From assembly GCF_021991835.1 (NCBI RefSeq), contig NZ_JAHDAU010000005.1:124001-188000 (forward strand): a stretch of DNA of 64,000 nt, read 5' to 3'. Positions 42,051 through 51,074 of the stretch are shown in pieces. Within the stretch, counting starts at the first letter, position 1; every line of letters starts with the position of its first letter. This DNA is from Polaribacter sargassicola (lineage in GTDB: Bacteria; Bacteroidota; Bacteroidia; Flavobacteriales; Flavobacteriaceae). Both the position numbers and the translations under genes were made by a program. The notes beneath the pieces were generated by a model. The model was not told where the DNA came from. It made no database searches and saw only the letters and a program-made list of their open reading frames with translations.

Positions 42051-43238
42051 ATGAAACGAGTAGTTGTAGGTCTTTCTGGTGGTGTAGATAGTAGTGTAAC
42101 AGCCTATTTATTAAAAGAACAAGGTTACGAAGTAATTGGGCTTTTTATGAAAAATTGGCACGATGATTCTGTAACAATATCTAATGAATGTCCGTGGTTA
42201 GAAGACTCTAATGATGCAATGATTGTTGCAGAAAAATTAGGGATTCCTTTTCAGGTTGTAGATTTAAGCGAGCAATACAAAGAACGTATTGTAGATTATA
42301 TGTTTGATGAGTACTCTAAAGGGAGAACACCAAACCCAGATGTACTTTGTAATAGAGAAATTAAGTTTGATGTTTTTATGGACATCGCTTTAAAATTAGG
42401 TGCAGATTATGTAGCTACTGGCCATTATTGTAGAAAAGGAGAAGAAATTATTGATGGAAAACCAGTATATAAATTATTAGGCGGAATTGATAATAACAAA
42501 GATCAATCTTATTTTTTATGTCAATTATCACAAGATCAATTAACAAAAGCATTATTCCCTATTGGCGAATTAACTAAACCAGAAGTTAGAGCAATTGCTA
42601 AAGAAGCAGATTTAATTACTGCAGAAAAAAAAGATAGCCAAGGTTTATGTTTTATTGGTAAAGTTAGATTGCCAGAATTTTTACAGCAAAAACTTCAACC
42701 AAAAAATGGAGTTATTGTTACCATTCCTTCAGATTTTGAGCAGTATACAAAACAAGCTCCAGAGTTTGAAAACAAAGAAGCAGAATTGGCTCATTTTGCT
42801 ACAAAGTTTTCTTACAAAAAAGAAGACGGTAAAACGGTTGGTAAGCACCAAGGCGCTCATTATTTTACAAAAGGACAACGTAAAGGGTTAAATGTTGGTG
42901 GTACAAAAGAAGCTTTGTATGTTATAGAAACCGATGTTGTAGAAAATGTAATTTATGCTGGCGAAGGTAAAAATCACCCAGGATTATATAGAAATGTGTT
43001 GTTTGTTTCTAATGAAGAAATGCATTGGATTCGTGAAGATTTAACTTTAGAAGTAGGAGAAACAATGCAGGTTGATGCAAGAATTAGATATAGACAACCT
43101 TTAGAAAATGCAACATTATACAAAGTCGAAACAGGTTTATATGTTGAGTTTGAAAACAAACAATCTGCCATACAAGAAGGTCAGTTTGTGGCTTGGTATA
43201 AAGAGGAAGAACTTTTAGGTTCTGGAGTTATATCATAA
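42051..43238 (+). CDS. mnmA: tRNA-specific 2-thiouridylase MnmA
   Basis: A 395-residue enzyme that thiolates U34 of tRNA-Lys, -Glu and -Gln. PP-loop GLSGGVDSS (7-15), the two catalytic cysteines Cys100 in [12 protein letters not shown] and Cys200 in GLCFIGK, ATGHYCR (~122) and NKDQSYFL (~149) are present. Residues ~213-265 include an Asp/Glu/Lys-rich insertion relative to the ~368-residue E. coli protein, seen in other Bacteroidota. Its transcript probably ends at the hairpin that overlaps the next gene. Confidence 0.95.
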   Translation: MKRVVVGLSGGVDSSVTAYLLKEQGYEVIGLFMKNWHDDSVTISNECPWLEDSNDAMIVAEKLGIPFQVVDLSEQYKERIVDYMFDEYSKGRTPNPDVLCNREIKFDVFMDIALKLGADYVATGHYCRKGEEIIDGKPVYKLLGGIDNNKDQSYFLCQLSQDQLTKALFPIGELTKPEVRAIAKEADLITAEKKDSQGLCFIGKVRLPEFLQQKLQPKNGVIVTIPSDFEQYTKQAPEFENKEAELAHFATKFSYKKEDGKTVGKHQGAHYFTKGQRKGLNVGGTKEALYVIETDVVENVIYAGEGKNHPGLYRNVLFVSNEEMHWIREDLTLEVGETMQVDARIRYRQPLENATLYKVETGLYVEFENKQSAIQEGQFVAWYKEEELLGSGVIS

Positions 43239-43258
43239 AAAAAATAAAAAATTTTTAT

Positions 43259-43303
43259 AAAAAAGTAGTAAATTCGGATTATGAAGAATTTACTACTTTT
43301 TTT
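43259..43303 (+). terminator. Terminator-like hairpin after mnmA that contains the start codon of the next gene
   Basis: A perfect 17-bp stem, AAAAAAGTAGTAAATTC (43259-43275) paired with GAATTTACTACTTTTTT (43286-43302), with a 10-nt loop GGATTATGAA. The T-run makes it a plausible mnmA terminator. The ATG of the subtilase (43281-43283) is in the loop, and the first codons, for KNLLLF, form the 3' arm and T-run. Confidence 0.6.
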
Positions 43304-44948
43304 GTTTTTAACAATTACTTTTCAGGCTATATCTCAAGAAGATGCATGGGTTTTTTTAAAGGATAAACCCAATAAAACTACTTTTTTAGAAAATCCATTA
43401 ACAATGCTTTCTCAAAGAGCATTAGATAGAAGAACTAGACTTAATATTTCTTTGGATGAAATTGATGTTCCTATTGATTCGGATTATTACAATCAATTAA
43501 AAAATGAAACCACAATTACAGTTTTGGCAAAATCTAAGTGGTTAAATGCAATTCACATACAAGGAGATGTTGAAGATATTAACAATCTATTAGCAAGTTA
43601 TAGTTTTATAGATCATGTAGAGTTTGCAAATAAAAGTTTAAATGCTTCGGGTAAAACAGAAACAAAATCTGAGCAAATTACACCTAATCATTACAATAAA
43701 TTTAATGATGTACAAACCGATTTTGTTTATGGAGCTGCAGATAATCAAATTAAAATGTTAAAAGGAGATTATTTGCACGAGCAAGGTTTAACAGGAGAAA
43801 ATCAAATTATAGCCATAATTGATGCCGGTTTTCCTAATGTAAATACTTTAGAAGCATTTAAAAGAATTAGAGAAAATAATCAAATTTTAGGAGGATATAA
43901 TTTTGCGGATAGAAATGAGAATTTTTATACAAGAAATAGCCACGGTACACATGTTTTATCTTCTATTGCTGGTTATTTAGAAGATGAATTTGTAGGAACC
44001 GCACCAGATGCGAAATTTTATTTATTCATATCAGAAATTGCAGAAACAGAAACTATTTTAGAAGAAACACTTTGGGTAGAAGCCGCAGAAAGAGCAGATA
44101 GTTTAGGTGTTGATGTTGTAAATACATCTTTAGGTTATACAACTTTTGACAACGCTAACCATAGTCATACCTATAATGATATGGATGGTAAAACTACTTT
44201 TATATCTAGAGGAGCAGAAATAGGAGCTTCTCGTGGTTTATTATTGGTAAATTCTGCAGGAAATAGCGGTAACAGTTCTTGGAAATATATTGGAGCACCT
44301 GCAGACGCTTCTTCTGTAATTTCTGTAGGAGCTGTAAATGCTTCGGGAGAAATTGCTAGTTTTAGTTCTTTTGGTCCAACATCAGACGGAAGAATAAAAC
44401 CAGAGATTTTAGGACAAGGACAAAATCCATCACTAATTAATTATCTAACAGGAGAAATAACAACATCTTCTAGCGGAACTTCATTTTCATCACCAATTAT
44501 GACAGGTTTAATTGCTTGTTTAAATCAAAATGAAAGTTTTGCTTTAAAAACATCTGCAAAAACATCCGCAGAGAATTTAAATGAATATTTAAAACAAGCA
44601 GTTTATAAATCTGCAGATAAATTTAATAACCCTGCAGATCAATATGGTTACGGAATTCCTAATTTTGAAACTGCATTAAATAGTTATCAAGCAAGTTTGT
44701 CTTTGATTGATGAAAGTTTTTTGGATGTAAAAATATATCCAAACCCTGTGGAAAGTACTTTTACTATTGCAATAGATGATTTTAATGATGTAAAATTAGA
44801 ACTGTTTTCTGTTCTTGGAGAAAAACTGTTAGAAAAAGAAGGCTTAACATCTAAGATATTAGACGTTTCTTTTTTAGAAAAAGGTATCTATTTATTAAAA
44901 ATTTATAAAGACAATAAAGAGAAAAATATAAAATTATTAAAAATATAA
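43281..44948 (+). CDS. Secreted subtilase (S8) with type IX secretion sorting domain
   Basis: A 555-residue serine protease. Signal peptide (LLLFLFLTITFQAIS), a prodomain-like region to ~150, then the S8 domain with catalytic Asp181 (IAIIDAGF), His221 (SHGTHVLSS), oxyanion Asn328 in NSAGNSG, and Ser401 (GTSFSSPIMTG). The last ~75 residues are a T9SS type-A sorting domain: VKIYPNPVESTFTI, GEKLLEKEG and LEKGIYLLKIYKDNKEKNIKLL, which directs export through PorT/SprA and removal of the tail. The start is fixed by the good signal peptide and lies inside the mnmA hairpin. Confidence 0.93.
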   Translation: MKNLLLFLFLTITFQAISQEDAWVFLKDKPNKTTFLENPLTMLSQRALDRRTRLNISLDEIDVPIDSDYYNQLKNETTITVLAKSKWLNAIHIQGDVEDINNLLASYSFIDHVEFANKSLNASGKTETKSEQITPNHYNKFNDVQTDFVYGAADNQIKMLKGDYLHEQGLTGENQIIAIIDAGFPNVNTLEAFKRIRENNQILGGYNFADRNENFYTRNSHGTHVLSSIAGYLEDEFVGTAPDAKFYLFISEIAETETILEETLWVEAAERADSLGVDVVNTSLGYTTFDNANHSHTYNDMDGKTTFISRGAEIGASRGLLLVNSAGNSGNSSWKYIGAPADASSVISVGAVNASGEIASFSSFGPTSDGRIKPEILGQGQNPSLINYLTGEITTSSSGTSFSSPIMTGLIACLNQNESFALKTSAKTSAENLNEYLKQAVYKSADKFNNPADQYGYGIPNFETALNSYQASLSLIDESFLDVKIYPNPVESTFTIAIDDFNDVKLELFSVLGEKLLEKEGLTSKILDVSFLEKGIYLLKIYKDNKEKNIKLLKI

Positions 44949-45003
44949 TTTTATTGATATTGAAGATTACTTTATAGTTTAAATTAAAACTACACTTTTA
45001 TTA

Positions 45004-45945
45004 ATGACAACTAAAATAACTGAACTTTTTAAAATAAAATACCCAATTGTACAAGGAGGAATGGTCTGGGTTTCTGGTTGGCGTTTAGCTTCGGCTGTTT
45101 CTAATTCTGGTGGTTTGGGTTTAATTGGTGCGGGTTCTATGTATCCAGATGTTTTAAGAGAGCACATACAAAAATGTAAAAAAGCCACTAATAAACCTTT
45201 TGGTGTAAATGTGCCAATGCTGTATCCGGATATTGAAAAAATTATAGATATTATTATTGAAGAAGAGGTTAAAATTGTATTTACTTCTGCAGGAAACCCA
45301 AAAACTTGGACTTCCTTTTTAAAAGAAAAAGGGATTATAGTTGTACATGTGGTAAGTTCTGTAAAATTTGCTTTAAAAGCAGAAATAGCAGGAGTTGATG
45401 CCGTTGTTTGCGAAGGTTTTGAAGCTGGCGGACATAATGGTAGAGAAGAAACTACAACTTTTACACTAATACCTATGGTTAAAGAACAAATTAAAATACC
45501 AATAATTGCAGCAGGAGGAATTGCAACAGGAAGAGGTATGTTGGCAGCTATGGTTTTAGGAGCAGATGGTGTGCAAATTGGTAGTAGGTTTGCAGCCACA
45601 AAAGAATCTTCTGCACATATCAATTTTAAGAATACAATTGTTAACGTTAAAGATGGCGATACACATTTAACCTTAAAAGAATTGGCGCCTGTTCGTCTGA
45701 TAAAAAATAAGTTTTACAATGATTTGCAAGAATTATATCAACAAAATCCATCAAAAGAAAAAATAAAAGAGTTATTAGGAAAAGGTAGAGCTAAAAAAGG
45801 AATTTTTGAAGGGGATTTAGATAATGGAGAATTAGAAATTGGTCAAATAGCAGGTTTAATTGATGGTATAAAACCTGTAAATGATGTAGTAGAAGATATT
45901 TTAGAAGAATTTAATAGACTTAAAGCCTTTGTTTATAGGCTTTAA
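45004..45945 (+). CDS. Nitronate monooxygenase-family flavoprotein
   Basis: A 313-residue FMN-dependent TIM barrel of the 2-nitropropane dioxygenase family. YPIVQGGMVWVSGWRLASAVSN at the start binds FMN; GVNVPMLYPD, CEGFEAGGHNGR (with the proposed catalytic His) and IPIIAAGGIATGRGMLAAMVLGADGVQIGSRF follow, each shown only in part here. These enzymes oxidise nitronates or act as enoyl reductases (FabK-like). Its function in this organism cannot be fixed from sequence. Monocistronic, with a small gap to the cold-shock gene. Confidence 0.88.
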   Translation: MTTKITELFKIKYPIVQGGMVWVSGWRLASAVSNSGGLGLIGAGSMYPDVLREHIQKCKKATNKPFGVNVPMLYPDIEKIIDIIIEEEVKIVFTSAGNPKTWTSFLKEKGIIVVHVVSSVKFALKAEIAGVDAVVCEGFEAGGHNGREETTTFTLIPMVKEQIKIPIIAAGGIATGRGMLAAMVLGADGVQIGSRFAATKESSAHINFKNTIVNVKDGDTHLTLKELAPVRLIKNKFYNDLQELYQQNPSKEKIKELLGKGRAKKGIFEGDLDNGELEIGQIAGLIDGIKPVNDVVEDILEEFNRLKAFVYRL

Positions 45946-45998
45946 TGATTTAAAATAAAGAAAATCAATAATTTATGTGATTATTTAAAAAATGGCAT

Positions 45999-46006
45999 TA
46001 CCTTTG
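45999..46006 (+). promoter_or_regulatory. Predicted -7 box for the cold-shock gene
   Basis: TACCTTTG, a full match to TAnnTTTG, 54 nt before the ATG, leaving a leader of ~48 nt that is rich in A and C (ACAAACAACACAA). Confidence 0.45.
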
Positions 46007-46060
46007 TAACTAATATACACGTTGTTAGTAATAAAACAAACAACACAATAATTTTTTATA

Positions 46061-46252
46061 ATGAATAAAGGTACCGTAAAATTTTTCAATGAATCTAAAG
46101 GATTTGGATTTATCACTGAAGAAGGAACAAACAAAGAACATTTTGTACATGTGTCAGGATTAGTTGACGAAATTCGTGAAAACGATGAGGTTGAATTCGA
46201 CTTACAAGATGGAAGAAAAGGATTAAACGCAGTAAACGTAAGAGTATTATAA
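46061..46252 (+). CDS. Cold-shock domain protein (CspA family)
   Basis: A 63-residue single cold-shock domain. RNP1 KGFGFIT and RNP2 HFVHVSGL are intact, with the aromatic residues that stack on single-stranded RNA. The length is a little below the ~67-70 residues of most CspA proteins. It is monocistronic with its own promoter and a strong terminator. Expected role: RNA chaperone. Confidence 0.93.
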   Translation: MNKGTVKFFNESKGFGFITEEGTNKEHFVHVSGLVDEIRENDEVEFDLQDGRKGLNAVNVRVL

Positions 46253-46285
46253 TATATATATTTATTACTAGTTAAATTTTTATCT

Positions 46286-46318
46286 AAAAGCCTATCAATT
46301 TTGATAGGCTTTTTTTTA
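46286..46318. terminator. Bidirectional intrinsic terminator
   Basis: AAAAGCCTATCAA-TT-TTGATAGGCTTTT with extra T. It lies between the cold-shock gene and the convergent HAD-phosphatase gene; the A-run on the left means it can serve both. Confidence 0.9.
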
Positions 46319-46338
46319 TGCTTTTTAAAAAAATAATA

Positions 46339-46995
46339 CTAAATTATCTTTTTTAATCTTTTAAAATTATTAATAATAAAATCTGCATTTTCTAATGTTT
46401 GGTCTTCTGCCATTGGATTTTTAAAACCAAAAACAAAAATATTAGCATCATTTGCAGCTTTAATTCCGTTGTCAGAATCTTCAATAACAATACAATTTTC
46501 TTTGGGTGTATTTCCTAAAACAGCCGCTTTTTCAAAAATTTCTGGGTTGGGTTTAGAAGCAGTTAAATCCGCTCCACTAATTTTAGCAGTAAAATATTTG
46601 TTTAAATCGAACCTATTAAAAACTCTATCAATATTAACCATTGCAGAAGAAGAAGCTAAAATTAAAGTAAGTCCTTTATTATAGCAATGTTTTATTAAAT
46701 CTTCTACACCTTTTACTAAATGTAAAGTTGGATCGTTTTCAAAGAAGTTTACATATCTTTTTCTTTTATTTAAAACCAATTCTTCTGGGTTTAAATCTAA
46801 ATTAAAATGTGCCACTAATTTCTGAAAAGCATTTATGGTAGAAGATCCTGTTAAGGTTTTGTATAAATCATCAGAAACATTAACGCCAATTGCATTAAAA
46901 GTCTCGTAATAAGCTTTTTTATGAATTTCTTCGGAGTCTATAATTACTCCATCCATATCAAAAATTACACATTTTATTTCTTTTGGTAATTCCAT
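46339..46995 (-). CDS. HAD-family phosphatase, beta-phosphoglucomutase-like
   Basis: A 218-residue HAD hydrolase with a helical cap. Motif I is FDMDGVIIDSE (13-23), motif II SSSAM (~115), motif III Lys in SKPNPEIF and motif IV EDSDNGIKAA. Similar to phosphoglycolate phosphatase, pseudouridine-5'-phosphatase or beta-phosphoglucomutase; the substrate cannot be told. No signal peptide. It follows a small membrane protein gene on the same strand by 10 nt. Confidence 0.87.
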   Translation of the reverse strand: MELPKEIKCVIFDMDGVIIDSEEIHKKAYYETFNAIGVNVSDDLYKTLTGSSTINAFQKLVAHFNLDLNPEELVLNKRKRYVNFFENDPTLHLVKGVEDLIKHCYNKGLTLILASSSAMVNIDRVFNRFDLNKYFTAKISGADLTASKPNPEIFEKAAVLGNTPKENCIVIEDSDNGIKAANDANIFVFGFKNPMAEDQTLENADFIINNFKRLKKII

Positions 46996-47005
46996 TTTTG
47001 GTTTT

Positions 47006-47281
47006 TTAAATATTAGATATTATTAAATATGAGTATAGAGTTAAAAAAAACAAGTTTACAGCAAAGGCAAAGATTGTTTGAAATTTTTTAACTTCTTTAA
47101 AACTTTTTAAAGCATTTATAAGACCAATAATCGATAAAATTAAGATAATAAAAGCAAGTAATCCCACTATTGTAGAAACAACATAAGGGTTTGTTTCATT
47201 TATTTTTACTGATAAAATAATTATGGCAATTGTTAAAACAAGAGAGTATAAAGCATATTTAATAGATAGTAAAGAATTCAT
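47006..47281 (-). CDS. Small three-helix membrane protein
   Basis: A 91-residue hydrophobic protein with three predicted membrane helices (LVLTIAIIILSVKI, TIVGLLAFIILILSIIGLI, FAFAVNLFFLTLYSYLII) and a short loop KSFKEVKKF. No family is recognised. It lies 2 nt after the DCC-family gene and 10 nt before the HAD gene, in one transcript. Confidence 0.62.
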   Translation of the reverse strand: MNSLLSIKYALYSLVLTIAIIILSVKINETNPYVVSTIVGLLAFIILILSIIGLINALKSFKEVKKFQTIFAFAVNLFFLTLYSYLIISNI

Positions 47282-47283
47282 TT

Positions 47284-47700
47284 TTAATCTAAAAATTTAG
47301 CTTTAAGTTCTGGTGTAGGTATCATACAGCTGTCTTTTTTACCAAACCATTTGTATCGGTTTTTTGCAATATAATCATAAACAAGATTTCTAAAACCTTC
47401 TGGTAAGAGTAAAAAAACTTGAGATAAAGACCAAAAACCACCAAAACTACTCATTATTCTTAAAGCAGCTGTAGATTTTATATCATAAGAAATACCAGGT
47501 TCATATAATATTATAGAGTCTATTTTAGAAATTTCTATTTTTAAATTATTTATAATTTCTTGTCCTGTTTTAGATTGTAGTGAACTGAAAATGAATATGT
47601 TGTTTTTGTCGTGTTTAATAACTTTTAAAACAGAATTATTACATAAATTACAAACACCATCAAAAAGTATTATTTTTTTATCCTTAGGTAAATCAATCAT
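47284..47700 (-). CDS. DCC-family thiol-disulfide oxidoreductase-like protein
   Basis: A 138-residue protein of the DUF393 / DCC family. The N-terminal signature FDGVCNLCNNSV (13-24), with the CxxC motif Cys17-Cys20 in a thioredoxin-like strand, is diagnostic. LRIMSSFGGFWSLSQ and FRNLVYDYIAKNRYKWFG are the conserved C-terminal part. The activity of the family is not well established. A TATCTTTG box sits 26 nt upstream; the ABC exporter is divergent. Confidence 0.85.
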   Translation of the reverse strand: MIDLPKDKKIILFDGVCNLCNNSVLKVIKHDKNNIFIFSSLQSKTGQEIINNLKIEISKIDSIILYEPGISYDIKSTAALRIMSSFGGFWSLSQVFLLLPEGFRNLVYDYIAKNRYKWFGKKDSCMIPTPELKAKFLD

Positions 47701-47725
47701 TAAAACAGTAAAATTTTATACAAAA

Positions 47726-47733
47726 CAAAGATA
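47726..47733 (-). promoter_or_regulatory. Predicted -7 box for the DCC gene unit
   Basis: Minus-strand TATCTTTG, a full TAnnTTTG match, 26 nt before the DCC start. Confidence 0.42.
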
Positions 47734-47874
47734 CTTTATCTTTTTTTAAATTTCTTGTAACATAATTTATTTTGAAGCGTCTTATGTTTGTGTTGAGTTA
47801 AAAATATATTTTTTTCAACATAAAAAAGATAAGTATTATCTGCATCATTTAATATTTTTAAAAACTAGCCAAGA

Positions 47875-48573
47875 ATGATTAAAATAGAAAAATTACATAA
47901 ATCTTATCCGATAGGTAAAGATTCTTTACATGTTTTAAAAGGAATTGATTTGCATATAAAAGAAGGTGAATTTGTTTCTATTATGGGATCTTCTGGTTCA
48001 GGAAAATCGACACTTTTAAATATTGTAGGTTTGTTAGATGAACACGATGAAGGTAAATATTATCTTAACGGTCAGCTTATTGATAAATTAAACGAGAAAA
48101 AAGCGGCTTTATTACGTAATAAATTTTTAGGTTTTATTTTTCAGTCTTTTAACTTAATTTCATACAAAACGGCTTTAGAAAACGTTGCTTTACCTTTATA
48201 TTATAAAGGAATGGCAAGAAAAGAGCGTTTAGAAATTGCTTTAGAATACCTAGATAAAGTAGGTTTAAAAGATTGGGCTAATCACTTACCTAACGAGCTT
48301 TCTGGAGGTCAAAAACAACGTGTTGCCATTGCAAGAGCTTTAGCCACAAAACCCAAAGTAGTTTTAGCAGATGAGCCAACAGGAGCATTAGACTCTACAA
48401 CCACAGATTCTGTAATGGATTTGTTAAAAGATATTAATGATGAAGGAATGACGGTTTTTGTTATTACCCATGAAGAAGAAGTTGCAGAACAAACAAAAAG
48501 AGTAGTACGTTTAAAAGATGGCTTAATTATAAGTGATGAAATTACAGCTATAGGAAAAGCTAAAGCCATTTAA
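47875..48573 (+). CDS. ABC transporter ATPase, MacB/LolD type
   Basis: A 232-residue ATPase. Walker [10 protein letters not shown] (38-46), Q-loop FIFQSFNL, signature [15 protein letters not shown], Walker [13 protein letters not shown] and switch His in VITHEEE are all intact. It is first in a four-gene unit with two permeases and a periplasmic adaptor, forming a MacAB-like tripartite exporter for lipids, peptides or drugs. The next gene starts 2 nt after. Confidence 0.92.
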   Translation: MIKIEKLHKSYPIGKDSLHVLKGIDLHIKEGEFVSIMGSSGSGKSTLLNIVGLLDEHDEGKYYLNGQLIDKLNEKKAALLRNKFLGFIFQSFNLISYKTALENVALPLYYKGMARKERLEIALEYLDKVGLKDWANHLPNELSGGQKQRVAIARALATKPKVVLADEPTGALDSTTTDSVMDLLKDINDEGMTVFVITHEEEVAEQTKRVVRLKDGLIISDEITAIGKAKAI

Positions 48574-48575
48574 TT

Positions 48576-49808
48576 ATGTTTGATTTAGATCGTTGGAGAG
48601 AAATATTTCAAAGTATTAATAAAAACAGATTACGTTCTGTAATGTCTGGTTTTACAGTAGCATTTGCCATTTTACTTTTTACTTTACTGTTTGGTGTTGT
48701 TAGTGGTTTAAGTAATTCGTTTAAAGGAGCTTTTGCAGATGATGCACAAAACTCTATGTTTATTCGTGTATGGAAAACATCTAAACCATATAAAGGATTA
48801 CAAACAGGTAGAACAGTACAACTTAAAAATAAAGATTACAATTATATTGCAGATGAGTATGATAGTGAAATACAGTACAAATCTGCCAGAATCTTTAAAA
48901 ATTTTACCATTAAGTATAAAAACGAAGCCAATTCTTATAGTGTAATGGCTGTAAATCCAGATCATCAGTTTTTAGAAAAAACAATCATGGATGAAGGTAG
49001 ATACATTAATGAAAGAGATATTAGAGAAAAAACCAAATCTATTGTTATTGGTAGATTGTTAAAAGAAGATTTATTTGGTGCAAGACCAGCTTTAGGAAAA
49101 AGAGTAAATGTTAATGGAAGCTCTTTTTTAGTAATCGGTATTTTTTCTGATGATGGAGGAGATAATGAAGAAAGAAAAGCTTTTATACCATTATCTACGG
49201 CGCAAATTATGTATGGTAATAACGATTACATAAGCCAGATCGCTTTAGGTTATAACCCAAACTTAAATTTAGATGAAGCCATTGCTTTTGGTAATAAAAT
49301 GGAACGCGATTTACGTAGTAAAATGAATATTCACCCAGACGACCAAAGTGCACTTTCTGTAAGAAATATGGCAGAGGCTAATAAAGGAATTGGGCAGTTT
49401 ATGGGTATTTTATACGGAATAGTAATTTTAATAGGTTCTGGTACTTTAGTTGCAGGTATTATAGGTATTTCTAATATTATGATTTTTGTAATAAAAGAAA
49501 GAACCAAAGAATTTGGAATAAGAAAAGCATTAGGTGCAAAACCATCATCTATTGTTGCAATGGTTGTACAAGAATCTGTTTTAATAACAACAATAGCAGG
49601 TTATGTAGGTCTTTCTTTAGGTACATATATTTTAAGCCTAATAGGTAATAGTTTAGAAGAAGATTATTTTATAAAAGACCCAAGTGTAAGTCCAGGAATT
49701 GTAATAGGGGCAACGTTTGTTTTAATTATTTCTGGGTTAATTGCAGGTTATTTACCTGCTAAAAAAGCAGCAAATATTAAACCTATTGTAGCATTAAGAG
49801 CAGATTAA
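48576..49808 (+). CDS. MacB-type ABC permease 1
   Basis: A 410-residue permease of the FtsX/MacB superfamily. One membrane helix near the N-terminus (SGFTVAFAILLFTLLFGVVS), a large periplasmic MacB-PCD domain (~50-270), then three C-terminal helices, with IKERTKEFGIRKALGAKPSSI being the family signature between helices 2 and 3. It is half of a permease pair with the next gene, 2 nt downstream. Confidence 0.9.
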   Translation: MFDLDRWREIFQSINKNRLRSVMSGFTVAFAILLFTLLFGVVSGLSNSFKGAFADDAQNSMFIRVWKTSKPYKGLQTGRTVQLKNKDYNYIADEYDSEIQYKSARIFKNFTIKYKNEANSYSVMAVNPDHQFLEKTIMDEGRYINERDIREKTKSIVIGRLLKEDLFGARPALGKRVNVNGSSFLVIGIFSDDGGDNEERKAFIPLSTAQIMYGNNDYISQIALGYNPNLNLDEAIAFGNKMERDLRSKMNIHPDDQSALSVRNMAEANKGIGQFMGILYGIVILIGSGTLVAGIIGISNIMIFVIKERTKEFGIRKALGAKPSSIVAMVVQESVLITTIAGYVGLSLGTYILSLIGNSLEEDYFIKDPSVSPGIVIGATFVLIISGLIAGYLPAKKAANIKPIVALRAD

Positions 49809-49810
49809 TT

Positions 49811-51055
49811 ATGAAATTTTTATTCGATTCAGATAGTTGGCAAGAAATTTACGGAAGTATTCGTAAAAATAAATTAAGAACTGGTATTACAATTATTGGT
49901 GTTCTTTGGGGTATTTTCTTATTAGTTGTTTTATTAGGTGCTGCAAGAGGAATGGAAAACGGCTTTAATAAATTATTTGGAGATTTTGCAACAAACAGTG
50001 TTTTTGTTTGGACACAGTCTACAGATACGCCTTTTAAAGGTTTTCAAAAAGGAAGACAGTTTAGTTTAACAATGAATGATATTGAGGTATTAAAGTCTGA
50101 ATATTCTAAAGAAATTAAATTATTAGCACCAAGAAACCAAACGAGTAATTTAATTATTAAAGATTTTCAATCTGGTACTTTTCAAGTAAGTGGAGATTAT
50201 CCAGTTTTAGATCAAATTCAGAAAAAGAAACTTATCTATGGCCGTTTTTTAAATGAAAATGACATACTATCAATAGCAAAAGTTGCAGTTATATCTGAAG
50301 ATATGTATAAACAATTGTTTGAAATTGATGAAAATCCAATAGGACAATATATTAAGATTAATAGCATTGGTTATAAGGTTGTTGGAGTTTACGAACCTTC
50401 TAATACTGTAAATTTTGATGGAGACTGTGCTTATATTCCATTTAGTACTTTTAAAAAAGTATACAATACAGCAAATAAGGTAGATTGGATGATGATTACT
50501 GCTAATGAAGGTACTAATATAGAGCAGATGGAAAAAGATATTTTACTTACTTTAAAAGGTTTGCATAAGGTACATCCAGATGATGAAAGAGCTTTTGGTA
50601 GTGTAAACTTAGGGAAAGAAATAGGTAAAGTAACTGGCTTTTTAACAGGTATGCAATTTTTAACTTGGTTTGTAGGTATTGCTACATTAATTGCAGGTGT
50701 TTTTGCAATTGGTAATATCTTATTAATTACCGTAAAAGAACGTACAAAAGAGATTGGTATTAGAAGAGCTATAGGTGCAACTCCTAAAAGTATAAGACAG
50801 CAAATTATATTAGAATCTGTTTTTTTAACAACAGTAGCAGGTATGCTAGGTATAATTTTTGGAAGTTTAATCTTGTTTTTTATTGATGCAGCAGTAAGTA
50901 ATAATGATGATATTCCATTAATAAACCCAACAGTAAACATACCAATTATTTTAATAGCATTTGTAACATTAATAGTGTTAGGTACTTTAATCGGTTTAAT
51001 ACCAGCACATATAGCAACAGTAGTAAAACCAATAGAAGCATTAAGAGAAGAATAA
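49811..51055 (+). CDS. MacB-type ABC permease 2
   Basis: A 414-residue paralogue of the preceding permease with the same layout: N-terminal helix (TIIGVLWGIFLLVVLLGAA), periplasmic domain, and three C-terminal helices with VKERTKEIGIRRAIGATPKSI. The pair most likely forms a heterodimer with the ATPase, unlike homodimeric MacB. Same operon. Confidence 0.9.
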   Translation: MKFLFDSDSWQEIYGSIRKNKLRTGITIIGVLWGIFLLVVLLGAARGMENGFNKLFGDFATNSVFVWTQSTDTPFKGFQKGRQFSLTMNDIEVLKSEYSKEIKLLAPRNQTSNLIIKDFQSGTFQVSGDYPVLDQIQKKKLIYGRFLNENDILSIAKVAVISEDMYKQLFEIDENPIGQYIKINSIGYKVVGVYEPSNTVNFDGDCAYIPFSTFKKVYNTANKVDWMMITANEGTNIEQMEKDILLTLKGLHKVHPDDERAFGSVNLGKEIGKVTGFLTGMQFLTWFVGIATLIAGVFAIGNILLITVKERTKEIGIRRAIGATPKSIRQQIILESVFLTTVAGMLGIIFGSLILFFIDAAVSNNDDIPLINPTVNIPIILIAFVTLIVLGTLIGLIPAHIATVVKPIEALREE

Positions 51056-51074
51056 AATAATCAACAAATCAATC

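Noticed and set aside
44979..45623. A 214-codon open frame antisense to the nitronate monooxygenase gene
   Set aside because: The sense frame has a full set of family motifs; the antisense product is a low-complexity Pro/Ile/Thr-rich translation without known features.
50431..50940. A 169-codon open frame antisense to the second MacB permease
   Set aside because: A mirror of the permease's hydrophobic codons; no independent support.
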